Shown here in pieces: positions 1-8,012 of a stretch of 64,000 nt of DNA (position 1 is its first letter; each line of letters begins with the position of its first letter). The stretch covers positions 868,001 to 932,000 of the forward strand of contig JBALVX010000001.1 of the NCBI GenBank assembly GCA_036961295.1, read 5' to 3'. Position numbers and translations under genes: made by a program. Under the pieces are notes generated by a model, which saw nothing but the letters and a program-made list of their open reading frames with translations, made no database searches and was not told the DNA's origin. This stretch comes from JAGPUQ01 sp036961295 (GTDB taxonomy: Bacteria; Pseudomonadota; Gammaproteobacteria; Pseudomonadales; Porticoccaceae).

Positions 1-57
1 CCTGCACGGGCATGACAACACATCCCAGGGCAAGTACCGCGCCCACAGTAACAAGAA

Positions 58-77
58 AGCCGCCCAACGAGGCGGCT
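58..77 (-). terminator. Probable rho-independent terminator downstream of rseA
   Basis: On the minus strand a perfect 7-bp GC-rich stem (AGCCGCC / GGCGGCT) with a 6-nt loop is followed by TTTCTTGTT. It lies about 170 nt past the rseA stop and would end the rpoE-rseA transcript. The rest of positions 1-247 holds no convincing gene. A weaker inverted repeat, GTGATA/TATCAC, lies at 151-175. Confidence 0.55.
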
Positions 78-247
78 AAACTATGAGCTTGGTTAAAGCA
101 TTTTAATAATATTGTGTGACGCGCCATAAGCCGAGATTAAACCATTAAACGTGATAGATCATTATTATTTATCACCATCGCTCGCCAATCCAGTATGTAA
201 TGGCCGTATTTACCAAAAACCTTTAATTACCCCGGATCTTGACCGTC

Positions 248-973
248 CTACTTCTGCTCAACACTTTGAGGAATGCGCGCAAACGGCAACATCCCCTGAT
301 GGTTAGATAAGGAAATTCGCTCCGTATGACGCAACATGCGATCCTCGACATAAGCTCGTAATGCGCGTTCCTGAAACTGGCGTATCTGCGCTTCGGTCGC
401 GCTCTCGGTAACGCCGGCGGCGTATTGAGGGTTTACATTTTGGCCAGAATCGACACTCACCGTCCGCGCACTTACCTGAGGTAGGTCAAACCCTCTCGGC
501 AACTGGAATTGGGGGGTTTCCGGGAACATCGAGCCAGCGTTATCGAACCCGGCGGTGTTATTGGCAGCGTTAGGGGTAGTCGCAGCCGTTTGCACTGCCG
601 AGGTGCCCGCGCCGGGTATCATGCCGGGAATATCAATACCTACCAGAGGGGCCGCATATTGCACGCCCAGTACCGTAAACATTGCCACCGATGCGGCGAT
701 CGCAACTCGGCCCAAAGGACCAGCAAGTAGACGTCTTCGGGGTCGCGCCTCGATGTCAATCGCCGAGCGAATACGACTCGATAAATCCACCATTTTACCG
801 GGTAATTCGTCGCGCATCGCCGATGACGCCAAATGATAGCGATACCATTTGCGCTTTAATTCAGCATCCGCCGCTATTTCTTTAAGAGTGCGACGGGCCT
901 CAAAATCACCGGCTTCGCCATCCATCAATGCCGATATTTTTGCCCTTATGTCTTCTCTCACGTCTTCACTCAT
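248..973 (-). CDS. rseA: Anti-sigma-E factor RseA (MucA-like)
   Basis: Single-pass inner-membrane anti-sigma factor that holds sigma-E inactive until envelope stress triggers its proteolysis. The protein has 241 residues. Its first 80 residues resemble the RseA N-terminal sigma-binding domain (ISALMDGE near residue 13, then KWYRYHLASSAMRDELP around 42-58). A hydrophobic span at about 88-108 is the membrane anchor, and the rest is a Gln/Asn-rich periplasmic domain. I chose the ATG at 973, which has a GGGG stretch upstream, over the ATG at 1000. It lies 111 nt downstream of rpoE on the same strand, the standard arrangement. A hairpin terminator rather than an obvious rseB follows, which is unusual. 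Confidence 0.88.
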   Translation of the reverse strand: MSEDVREDIRAKISALMDGEAGDFEARRTLKEIAADAELKRKWYRYHLASSAMRDELPGKMVDLSSRIRSAIDIEARPRRRLLAGPLGRVAIAASVAMFTVLGVQYAAPLVGIDIPGMIPGAGTSAVQTAATTPNAANNTAGFDNAGSMFPETPQFQLPRGFDLPQVSARTVSVDSGQNVNPQYAAGVTESATEAQIRQFQERALRAYVEDRMLRHTERISLSNHQGMLPFARIPQSVEQK

Positions 974-1084
974 CGCGCTATTAACCCCGTAACTGATCAT
1001 TCATATTTAAACTATTACGCGCATCAGACCTATGTAAACCAAAAAGGTTCCGATTCCCGCGGAACAAAGCTCTGTAGTCCCACG

Positions 1085-1681
1085 CTAGCGCATATTGCCG
1101 CCCATTAAGGCAGTAATTTTTTGATCCATCGCTTCCCTGGCCCGAAAAATCCGCGAGCGCACGGTACCCACAGGACACTCCATAATTGCCGCAATGTCTT
1201 CATAGCTGAGACCCTCAAACTCGCGCAAGGTTACCGCCGTGCGTAAATCTTCGGGTAAATTTTTTAATGCCTCGTTAACCACTTCCTGAAGCTCGTCTCG
1301 AAACGCCAAATTCTCGGGACTATCGTTGTCCTTAAGTCGATCGCTACCGGAATAATATTCCGCATCGGCAATATCAACATCAGACTGAGGTGGGCGACGC
1401 TTGCGTGACACCAGAACATTTTTTGCGGTATTAACGGCGATACGATATAACCAGGTATAAAATTGGCTATCGCCACGAAACTTACCCAGTGCGCGATACG
1501 CCTTGATAAAAGATTCCTGTACTACGTCATCCACTTCCGATTGGTCGTGAATATAGCGCGCCACAATGGCGTGCACCTTGTGCTGATATTTCAGCACCAG
1601 TAGATCAAATGCGGTCTTATCGCCTTTCTGTACGCGCTTAACCAATTGCTGGTCCGTCGCTGGCTCACCCTGGGCCTTCAC
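1085..1681 (-). CDS. rpoE: RNA polymerase sigma-E factor (RpoE/AlgU)
   Basis: Extracytoplasmic-function sigma factor controlling the envelope-stress regulon, about 198 residues. Region 2 contains FDLLVLKYQHKV, FIKAYRALGKFRGDSQFYTWLY and a conserved NTAKN. Region 4 has the helix-turn-helix GLSYEDIAAIMECPVGTVRSRIFRARE. These match AlgU/RpoE closely. Two in-frame GTG codons can start it, at 1693 and 1681. I prefer 1681 because GGAGAG sits just upstream, whereas 1693 has no ribosome-binding site at the right distance. It is followed by rseA and is divergent from nadB, as in Pseudomonas and relatives. No clear GAACTT-type sigma-E autoregulatory promoter was seen, but a sigma-70-like promoter is present. 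Confidence 0.95.
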   Translation of the reverse strand: MKAQGEPATDQQLVKRVQKGDKTAFDLLVLKYQHKVHAIVARYIHDQSEVDDVVQESFIKAYRALGKFRGDSQFYTWLYRIAVNTAKNVLVSRKRRPPQSDVDIADAEYYSGSDRLKDNDSPENLAFRDELQEVVNEALKNLPEDLRTAVTLREFEGLSYEDIAAIMECPVGTVRSRIFRAREAMDQKITALMGGNMR

Positions 1682-1758
1682 ATAACTCTCCACTACCGAT
1701 GATTATTGCGCCCCTCCCTGTGACGAATCTTCCGCCGCAGCATAAGGCTTTTAACAAT

Positions 1759-1787
1759 GCTATATTATCATGCTATCGAGCAATCAA
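1759..1787 (-). promoter_or_regulatory. Putative sigma-70 promoter for rpoE-rseA
   Basis: Reading the minus strand, TTGATT (1787-1782) and TATAGC (1764-1759) are separated by 17 nt, about 75-100 nt before the rpoE start. The site lies inside the rpoE/nadB divergent gap. It is a motif match only. Confidence 0.35.
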
Positions 1788-1800
1788 AACCTCAGTTTTT

Positions 1801-3420
1801 ATGACAAAAAATTTCTATCACGACGTTCTGGTTATCGGCAGCGGCGCTGCTGGTATGTCAATCGCATTACAGTTGGCCAGCAATTATCGAGTCGCCCTGC
1901 TCAGTAAAGATGTCCTGCAAACCGGTTCTACCCGCTATGCCCAGGGCGGCATTGCCAGCGTATTCGACGCCAACGACAGTATTGACGCCCATGCCGAAGA
2001 TACCCGTATCGCCGGTGCAGGTTTATGTCACGATCATACCGTGCAACAGGTCGTCGAGAATGGCCCTGCCAGTATCAATTGGCTGATAGACCAGGGCGTC
2101 GAATTCAGCCGCGATAGTAATGGCGAATATCATCTTGGCCAAGAGGGGGGGCACAGTCAGCGCCGCATCCTTCACGCCGCCGACGCCACGGGTAAAGCGA
2201 TTTCGGAAACCCTGGCCGAACGGGTTATAGAACAAGCCAATATCGAAGTCTTTAGTCAACACGTAGTCGTCGACCTCACCACCCAGGCGGATGCGAACTC
2301 CCGCGTCCTCCGTTGCAACGGCGCTTATGTACTCGATGTCGAGACCAGTGAAGTGTGCCTGTTCCAGGCTCGCACCGTGGTACTCGCCACCGGTGGCGCC
2401 AGTAAAGCCTATCTCTATACCAGCAACCCGGACGGTGCCAGCGGCGATGGTATTGCCGTCGCCTGGCGACGCGGTTGCCGGGTTGCCAATATGGAGTTCG
2501 CGCAATTTCATCCCACTTGCCTGTTCCACCCGAGCGCCAAATCCTTTCTGGTATCGGAAGCGCTGCGCGGCGAAGGCGCACATTTATTGCGGCCCGACGG
2601 CCATCGCTTTATGCCCGAGTTTCACCCAGATGCCGAACTGGCACCTCGCGACATCGTCGCTCGCGCCATTGACCATGAGATGAAGCGCCTGGGGGCCGAC
2701 TGCGTCTATCTCGACATCAGTCACCGCTCGGTCGAGTTTATCGAAAGTCACTTCCCCACCGTGCGCAGTCAGTGCCTTGAGTTTGGTATTGATATCGCCA
2801 AAGAACCCATTCCCGTCGTGCCCGCCGCACACTACACCTGTGGCGGTATTGTCGCGGACCAGCGCGGCCGCACCGATTTAAAAAACCTATATGCCATCGG
2901 CGAATGCGCCTTTACCGGACTGCACGGCGCCAACCGACTAGCCAGCAATTCGCTACTGGAATGCATCGTATTTGCCCATGCCGCTGCCGCCGAGATTAAC
3001 AGGGAGATTGATGCCATCCCCGAACCCAGCTTCACTAAGCCCTGGGATGCCTCACAAGTTACTTATTCCGACGAAGATGTGGTGATTTCTCACAACTGGG
3101 ATGAGCTGCGACGCTTTATGTGGGATTACGTTGGCATTGTCCGTACCCGCAAACGTCTGGAGCGGGCGGAGCATCGGATTCGGCTGTTAAAAAGGGAAAT
3201 TCAGGAGTACTACCGCAACTATCAAATCAGTCGAGATTTGCTCGAGCTGCGAAATTTGGCCACCGTCGCTGACTTGATCATTCGCTCTGCCCTGCTGCGC
3301 AAAGAGAGTCGAGGCCTGCACTACACTCTTGATTACCCAGACCTATCCCCTGTAGCCAAGGACACTATTCTGGTGCCGATGAATTACGCCAATCAAGAAA
3401 TTATTGTGAGTAAAACCTAA
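1801..3420 (+). CDS. nadB: L-aspartate oxidase
   Basis: FAD-dependent oxidation of L-aspartate to iminoaspartate, the first step of NAD biosynthesis. The product has 539 residues, the usual family length. The Rossmann FAD motif VIGSGAAG is at about residues 11-18. TRYAQGGIA, HxTxGG-like AHYTCGGI and the ANRLASNSLLE stretch near residue 380 are typical of the NadB/fumarate-reductase flavoprotein family. The start at 1801 (MTKNFYHDV) lines up with other NadB N-termini. The frame stays open upstream to 1699, but that extension overlaps the divergent promoter region. It is divergent from rpoE and convergent with ygfX. Confidence 0.96.
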   Translation: MTKNFYHDVLVIGSGAAGMSIALQLASNYRVALLSKDVLQTGSTRYAQGGIASVFDANDSIDAHAEDTRIAGAGLCHDHTVQQVVENGPASINWLIDQGVEFSRDSNGEYHLGQEGGHSQRRILHAADATGKAISETLAERVIEQANIEVFSQHVVVDLTTQADANSRVLRCNGAYVLDVETSEVCLFQARTVVLATGGASKAYLYTSNPDGASGDGIAVAWRRGCRVANMEFAQFHPTCLFHPSAKSFLVSEALRGEGAHLLRPDGHRFMPEFHPDAELAPRDIVARAIDHEMKRLGADCVYLDISHRSVEFIESHFPTVRSQCLEFGIDIAKEPIPVVPAAHYTCGGIVADQRGRTDLKNLYAIGECAFTGLHGANRLASNSLLECIVFAHAAAAEINREIDAIPEPSFTKPWDASQVTYSDEDVVISHNWDELRRFMWDYVGIVRTRKRLERAEHRIRLLKREIQEYYRNYQISRDLLELRNLATVADLIIRSALLRKESRGLHYTLDYPDLSPVAKDTILVPMNYANQEIIVSKT

Positions 3421-3474
3421 AGGACAGCTTTATATTTAAAGCAGAAGCAAATATTAGAGCAGGAGCAAACCTGC

Positions 3475-3933
3475 TTATAAACCGCCGTTTCTGACCTGTA
3501 GTTGTAACTGATGGAAACCTGCCTTGTCCATCGCGTCCACAAACAAGGGCACGCTAACCGTATTATTTTTTAGTACACGGCTTAAAAAAGGCCGCTTCGT
3601 AATCTTGTCGTTAAAGGCTTCAGCCTTCAGCACAATAAGACCACCGGACACATACTCAAGACCGCAAATTTGCAGAGAATCTTCCGTACCAGCTTTCCAC
3701 AACTGCCAGGACTCTTCGCGCTGAGACAGACGATCAAAACCATCAAGCCACTGCCGATACTGCCGAGCAGCAATAAACATAAAAACCAGTACCACCAACG
3801 TCAACACTCGAAGCATCACCGTCAGTGGCAACACCAGCAGCAGTGTTATCGCTAGTAAATTGACCCCGACCAGCAAGCCCATCCAAATGCGCGAGGGCTG
3901 CAGGCGTAATTCTAGACTAGGGTTTACGGGCAT
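3475..3933 (-). CDS. ygfX: YgfX-like inner-membrane protein
   Basis: Small membrane protein of about 152 residues. Two adjacent transmembrane segments lie near residues 15-60 (WMGLLVGVNLLAITLLLVLP, then VLTLVVLVFMFIAARQ), followed by a soluble C-terminal domain. This is the YgfX (CptA) layout. Placement directly after sdhE, with a 17-nt overlap, supports the call, since sdhE-ygfX is a conserved gammaproteobacterial pair. The ATG at 3933 is preferred over the upstream TTG at 3951. In E. coli the family has been linked to cytoskeleton/division toxicity and to SdhE function; its role here is inferred. Confidence 0.75.
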   Translation of the reverse strand: MPVNPSLELRLQPSRIWMGLLVGVNLLAITLLLVLPLTVMLRVLTLVVLVFMFIAARQYRQWLDGFDRLSQREESWQLWKAGTEDSLQICGLEYVSGGLIVLKAEAFNDKITKRPFLSRVLKNNTVSVPLFVDAMDKAGFHQLQLQVRNGGL

Positions 3934-4156
3934 CCAGAATAACCTTAACAATGGCTTTCATCTCACTCTCCTCCGGCTCTCCACGTTTCATAAACCAGGT
4001 AAACAAATCCTGATCCTCACACTCTAACAGTTGCTGAAAACGTTGCTTGTCCTCGCTACTTAAAGATAAGTAATCCTCTTCCACAAAAGGCTGTAAAATC
4101 AAATCGAGTTCCAACATGCCGCGACGACTGGCCCAACGCAAACGATTGTGTTCCAT
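3917..4156 (-). CDS. sdhE: Succinate dehydrogenase flavinylation factor SdhE
   Basis: A 79-residue factor promoting covalent FAD attachment to SdhA. The hallmark RGMLELD motif (family RGxxELD) lies near residues 10-16, followed by the helical bundle ending in FTWFMKRGEPEESEM. The ATG at 4156 has AGGAAA 6 nt upstream and gives the normal family length. It overlaps ygfX downstream and is divergent from ygfZ at 4388, the same grouping as the E. coli ygfZ-ygfY-ygfX region. Confidence 0.93.
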   Translation of the reverse strand: MEHNRLRWASRRGMLELDLILQPFVEEDYLSLSSEDKQRFQQLLECEDQDLFTWFMKRGEPEESEMKAIVKVILDARKP

Positions 4157-4387
4157 GTAAATTTCCTGATTAGCTAGCAAGATCGAGTAAACGCTGTGGG
4201 CCAACCACAACAAGCCCATAAATATCGAGGGCTATGATAGTGCAGGTGTGGAATAATTAGCCAATCGAGTTGATGTATATTTATTGGCCGGCTCCTTATA
4301 GAACAAGATCACAGCTTAAAACACTCAGGCTTGAAATAAACTGCCACCGGCACCACCTTTTCTATTCTCTTTGTACCTGGAGCAAGT

Positions 4388-5470
4388 ATGTCAGACTGGT
4401 TCGACTTTTTGGCCTCTCAAGGCGCAGTCTTTGAAGATAGGCTCGCCGTCGGCTTTGGCGAAACCTTCGCCGATTACCCTCAATTCTTGCAGGCCACCGT
4501 ACTCTGCGATCTGGGTGACAAGGCAGTACTGATGCTGGAAGGCGCGGATAGCAGTAAGTTTCTCCAGGGCCAAACCACCGCAGACTTCGACCAACTCGAC
4601 GCCAACAAGCCATTAAACGGTGCATTTTGTACCTTGCAAGGTCGGGTGCTGAGTAACTTCACCGCCGCACTACCGGCAAGTGAGCGTATTTTGCTGATTA
4701 CCGCAAAAGCCTTGATCGATTCGACCCTGGCCGAAAAAACCAAATACGCTGCCTTTTTTAAAACTCAGCTCAGTGATGCCAGCGAGCATTACCGAGTACT
4801 CGGTTTAAGTGGCCCGGACAGTACAGACATATTGAAGGCCCAATACGGTAGCGTGCCGGAACCCAGCCATAGCCTGACCACCGATACCGGCGAAATTATT
4901 ATTGCGGTATCCCCTAGCCGCTTTATCCTCATACTCCCGGCACAGCTCGCCGTCGAACGCTGGCAACAGCTTGCACAACACGCCCGAGCCACTGGCCTAC
5001 CCTACTGGCATCTCCTGGATATACAGGCCGGTTTAGCCGATGTTTATTCCGAAACCAGCACCGCGTTTATTCCGCAAATGCTCAATTATCACCTAACCGA
5101 TACCGTAAGCTTCACCAAAGGCTGCTACACCGGGCAGGAAGTCGTCGCCCGCATGTACTATCGCGGCACACTAAAACGCCGCCTGCACCGTTTAACGCTC
5201 GCCACCGCAGATCTGCCCATCCCGGGAACTGAAATCAATTCAATCGATGGCGAAAAGCCCATTGGCCGTGTGGTGCTTGGCGCTCCTGCCGACGAAAATC
5301 ATAGCGAAGTACTGGCCGTGCTAACCCTGACGGAAGTGCCGACCACAAAAATCTTCCAACTGTCTGTAAACGGAGAAACGGTGAGCGCAGAGTTACTGGC
5401 ATTGCCTTACGTTGACGTTGATGTCGATGTCGATACTGACGCCAACGCCGATGAAGCTGATAACGTCTGA
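4388..5470 (+). CDS. ygfZ: Folate-binding YgfZ (Fe-S cluster maintenance protein)
   Basis: GcvT-like folate-binding protein supporting repair or assembly of Fe-S enzymes such as MiaB. It has 360 residues. The diagnostic motif KGCYTGQEVVARM, with its conserved Cys, is near residue 245. The C-terminus is odd: an Asp-rich tail (VDVDVDVDTDANADEAD) encoded by near-repeats of GTTGAT/GTCGAT at about 5412-5450, which looks like recent short-repeat expansion. The TGA stop overlaps the ATG of the next gene (TGATG), implying translational coupling. Confidence 0.93.
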   Translation: MSDWFDFLASQGAVFEDRLAVGFGETFADYPQFLQATVLCDLGDKAVLMLEGADSSKFLQGQTTADFDQLDANKPLNGAFCTLQGRVLSNFTAALPASERILLITAKALIDSTLAEKTKYAAFFKTQLSDASEHYRVLGLSGPDSTDILKAQYGSVPEPSHSLTTDTGEIIIAVSPSRFILILPAQLAVERWQQLAQHARATGLPYWHLLDIQAGLADVYSETSTAFIPQMLNYHLTDTVSFTKGCYTGQEVVARMYYRGTLKRRLHRLTLATADLPIPGTEINSIDGEKPIGRVVLGAPADENHSEVLAVLTLTEVPTTKIFQLSVNGETVSAELLALPYVDVDVDVDTDANADEADNV

Positions 5471-5898
5471 TGATCACATGGATTACCGCTCATCAGGCAC
5501 TGCTAACCTGGCTCACGTTTGCCTCTCTGGCCGCTTTTGTGATCAGCTTACTAGCCTTGCCGTGGTTGGTAGCACGCATTCCCGCAGATTATTTTCTTTA
5601 CACAAAGCGCCACCCTATTCCTCTAAAACAGCAGCATCCCATTATTCGCATGGTGTTGTTAATCGGCAAAAACATCCTCGGCGCAATTTTACTGATCGGG
5701 GGCATATTAATGATCTTCATTCCCGGTCAAGGTCTACTCACCATCGCCATGGGCATGTTATTACTAGATTATCCCGGTAAATTTTTGCTGGAACGCAAAT
5801 TTGTCCGCCAGGCCAAAGTGCTCAACGCACTTAACTGGTTACGCGCCAAGACTAATGCGCCGCCCCTGGAAATTGACACTGAAATTGACACTAAATAA
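5470..5898 (+). CDS. PGPGW-family transmembrane protein
   Basis: A 142-residue membrane protein of unknown function. Hydrophobic segments lie at about 12-35 and 60-100. The second contains IFIPGQGLLTIAMGMLLLDYPGKF, matching the PGPGW (PF09656-like) signature with GQ in place of GP. The C-terminus ends in a duplicated EIDT-EIDT sequence encoded by a perfect 12-bp tandem repeat. It is coupled to ygfZ by a stop/start overlap. Confidence 0.7.
   Translation: MITWITAHQALLTWLTFASLAAFVISLLALPWLVARIPADYFLYTKRHPIPLKQQHPIIRMVLLIGKNILGAILLIGGILMIFIPGQGLLTIAMGMLLLDYPGKFLLERKFVRQAKVLNALNWLRAKTNAPPLEIDTEIDTK
5869..5892 (+). repeat. Perfect 12-bp tandem duplication (GAAATTGACACT x2)
   Basis: Two identical 12-bp copies at 5869-5880 and 5881-5892 encode the EIDTEIDT end of the PGPGW-like protein. 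Confidence 0.95.
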
Positions 5899-5952
5899 GC
5901 CTCTTCAATATATCGCAAATTTTTATGTCGTTAACCTTATGCCCTTAGCCCT

Positions 5953-6555
5953 ATGTCACTAATCTTATTTAACAAACCCTACGGGGTGATTAGTCAGTTT
6001 AGCGAGCACGACAAACATACCTCGCTGGCAAACTTTATCTCAGAAAAAAACTTTTACCCGGCAGGCCGCTTAGATCACGACAGTGAAGGCTTATTGATTC
6101 TCACCGACGAAGGTCACATTCAACACTGTTTAAGCCATCCTAAATTTAAGCAAGTCAAAACCTACTGTGTGCAAGTGGATGGCGACATAAGCGACACGGC
6201 TTTAAGTACATTAGAAAAGGGCATTGAGCTAAAAGATGGCCTGACACTGCCCGCAAGCGCTACAAGAATCGACGCTCCAGAAATACCACCCCGCGAGCCA
6301 CCGGTTCGCTACCGAGCGACAATACCGACCTCATGGTGCCAACTCAGCATTACCGAAGGCAGGAACCGCCAGGTACGCCGTATGACCGCGGCGGCCGGCT
6401 TCCCCACGTTAAGACTACTTCGTTATTCGATCGGTGATTTCACCCTTGAGGGTTTAGCACCGGGGCAATGGCGTAAAATTCCAACACCCCAGTCACTCCA
6501 GCAGCAAGCCAGCGCACTTAAATTATCAACCGCATCGGGCAAGCGTCGCCGCTAG
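5953..6555 (+). CDS. rluE: RluE-type 23S rRNA/tRNA pseudouridine synthase
   Basis: RsuA-family pseudouridine synthase lacking an N-terminal S4 domain, 200 residues with a basic tail. The catalytic motif AGRLDHDSEGLLILT (Asp near residue 42) and TEGRNRQVRRMTAAAGFPTLRL are clear. The absence of an S4 domain and the length match RluE, which modifies U2457 of 23S rRNA, better than RsuA or RluB. It is read alone after a 54-nt spacer, convergent with gloA. Confidence 0.85.
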   Translation: MSLILFNKPYGVISQFSEHDKHTSLANFISEKNFYPAGRLDHDSEGLLILTDEGHIQHCLSHPKFKQVKTYCVQVDGDISDTALSTLEKGIELKDGLTLPASATRIDAPEIPPREPPVRYRATIPTSWCQLSITEGRNRQVRRMTAAAGFPTLRLLRYSIGDFTLEGLAPGQWRKIPTPQSLQQQASALKLSTASGKRRR

Positions 6556-6588
6556 ATATTTTACTGCAGAAAGATAAGACTAGTGCTT

Positions 6589-6969
6589 CTACTCCCCGAT
6601 TAATTCGACTTTATAACCGTCGGGATCTTCAACAAAGGCCAATACCGTAGAGCCGTGCAGCATCGGCCCGGCCTCGCGCACTACCTTGCCACCCTTGTCT
6701 TTAACCTGTTCACAGGTTTTATAAACATCGTCAACGCCAATCGCAATATGACCGTAGGCATCGCCGAGCTGATAGCTTGCTGTATCCCAATTATGGGTAA
6801 GCTCTAACACGGTACTATCCGACTCTTCGCCATAACCCAAAAACGCCAGGGTAAAGCTGCCACCGGGAAAGTCTTTTTTGCGCAGCAATTTCATACCCAA
6901 AATATCCGTATAAAATTGAATCGAGCGGTCCATATTGCCCACTCTAAGCATGGTGTGTAATAAACGCAT
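6589..6969 (-). CDS. gloA: Lactoylglutathione lyase (glyoxalase I)
   Basis: Converts the methylglyoxal-glutathione hemithioacetal to S-lactoylglutathione. It has 126 residues, matching the short metal-dependent bacterial class. The metal ligands are all present: His5, Glu56, His74 and Glu121. The VEDPDGYKVELI ending is typical. It shares orientation with the glutathione transferase upstream, suggesting a small glutathione-linked detoxification unit. Confidence 0.95.
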   Translation of the reverse strand: MRLLHTMLRVGNMDRSIQFYTDILGMKLLRKKDFPGGSFTLAFLGYGEESDSTVLELTHNWDTASYQLGDAYGHIAIGVDDVYKTCEQVKDKGGKVVREAGPMLHGSTVLAFVEDPDGYKVELIGE

Positions 6970-6980
6970 AATCGCTGTCC

Positions 6981-7008
6981 TTAAAAGTAGCCCTTTAAAA
7001 GCAGCCCT
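6981..7008. repeat. 14-bp tandem repeat in the yghU-gloA gap
   Basis: TTAAAAGTAGCCCT (6981-6994) is followed directly by TTAAAAGCAGCCCT (6995-7008), with one mismatch. It lies between two co-directional genes. Confidence 0.9.
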
Positions 7009-7021
7009 GTAAAAAAGTAAG

Positions 7022-7912
7022 TCATTCCGACGCTTCGACTTCGCCTGGCGTCTTCTTGTCTTCAGTCATGGTTTCAAAATCACTGGCGTTGTGGCGCTCG
7101 TGCAGTTGACCCTCCGGTGGCCCCCAGGTTCGGTTGACCATTTTTCCACGTTGTACGGCCGCGCGCGAATCGATCTCCCGCGCCCATCGATTCACATGCG
7201 TATAGGATTGCGCATCCAGAAACTCAGCCGCATCGTAAAGCGTGTTAAACATCAGCTCGCCGTACCAGGGCCAAACCGCTATATCGGCGATGGTATATGT
7301 ATCCCCGCACAAATATTGGTGATCGGCCAAATGGCGATCCAGCACATCCAGTTGGCGTTTAACTTCCATAGTAAAGCGGTCGATGCAATATTCGATTCTG
7401 CTCGGAGAGTAGGCGTAGAAATGACCGAAACCACCGCCCAGATACGGCGCACTGCCCATTTGCCAAAACAGCCAGGACAAGCACTCTGCCCGACCTGCCG
7501 GATCATCGGGAATAAATGCGTCAAACTTTTCCGCTAAATGCAGCAAGATGGCACCGGATTCAAATACCCGCGTCGGTGGTGAGGTGCTGTGGTCGACCAT
7601 CGTAGGGATTTTAGAGTTGGGGTTGGCATCCACAAACCCGCTACCGAACTGATCACCTTCAAGAATATTAATCAGATAGGCATCGTATTCCGCACCCTCA
7701 AAGCCCAGTGCCAGTAACTCTTCTAACAGCACCGTCACTTTTACGCCATTTGGGGTGGCCAGCGAATAGAGTTGCAGCGGATGCTTGCCAACCAGGAGAG
7801 ACTTTTCATGGGTGGGGCCAGCAATGGGCCGGTTGATACTGGCGAATTTGCCGCCGCTCTCAGCATTCCAAGCCCAAATTTTAGGAGGTGTATAGCTTGT
7901 TGCGTCATCCAT
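7022..7912 (-). CDS. yghU: YghU-type glutathione S-transferase
   Basis: Nu-class-like glutathione transferase or disulfide reductase of 296 residues. The long N-terminal extension before the thioredoxin fold, LYSLATPNGVKVTVLLEEL near residue 48, DANPNSKIPTMVDH near 95 and GAILLHLAEKF are typical of YghU/YfcG proteins. The C-terminal helical domain contains YTIADIAVWPWYG. It lies 52 nt upstream of gloA on the same strand. The precise substrate is unknown. Confidence 0.88.
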   Translation of the reverse strand: MDDATSYTPPKIWAWNAESGGKFASINRPIAGPTHEKSLLVGKHPLQLYSLATPNGVKVTVLLEELLALGFEGAEYDAYLINILEGDQFGSGFVDANPNSKIPTMVDHSTSPPTRVFESGAILLHLAEKFDAFIPDDPAGRAECLSWLFWQMGSAPYLGGGFGHFYAYSPSRIEYCIDRFTMEVKRQLDVLDRHLADHQYLCGDTYTIADIAVWPWYGELMFNTLYDAAEFLDAQSYTHVNRWAREIDSRAAVQRGKMVNRTWGPPEGQLHERHNASDFETMTEDKKTPGEVEASE

Positions 7913-8012
7913 TGTTAGCTACCTTTTGTGTTTTGGAAACTTGTTAAATTTCGCGCCTTAGAAGTTACGCCGCACCGTCCCTGGATGCAATTAGTTTTAG
8001 ACCCTTACAATA

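Noticed and set aside
1..67. A short minus-strand frame (TTG at 67) reading LGGFLVTVGAVLALG, like the signal peptide of rseB
   Set aside because: It has no ribosome-binding site, starts inside a strong terminator hairpin and runs off the window, so it is not reported as a gene.
2023..2583. 186-codon minus-strand open frame inside nadB
   Set aside because: Fully antisense to an intact, clearly conserved nadB; it is a codon-bias shadow.
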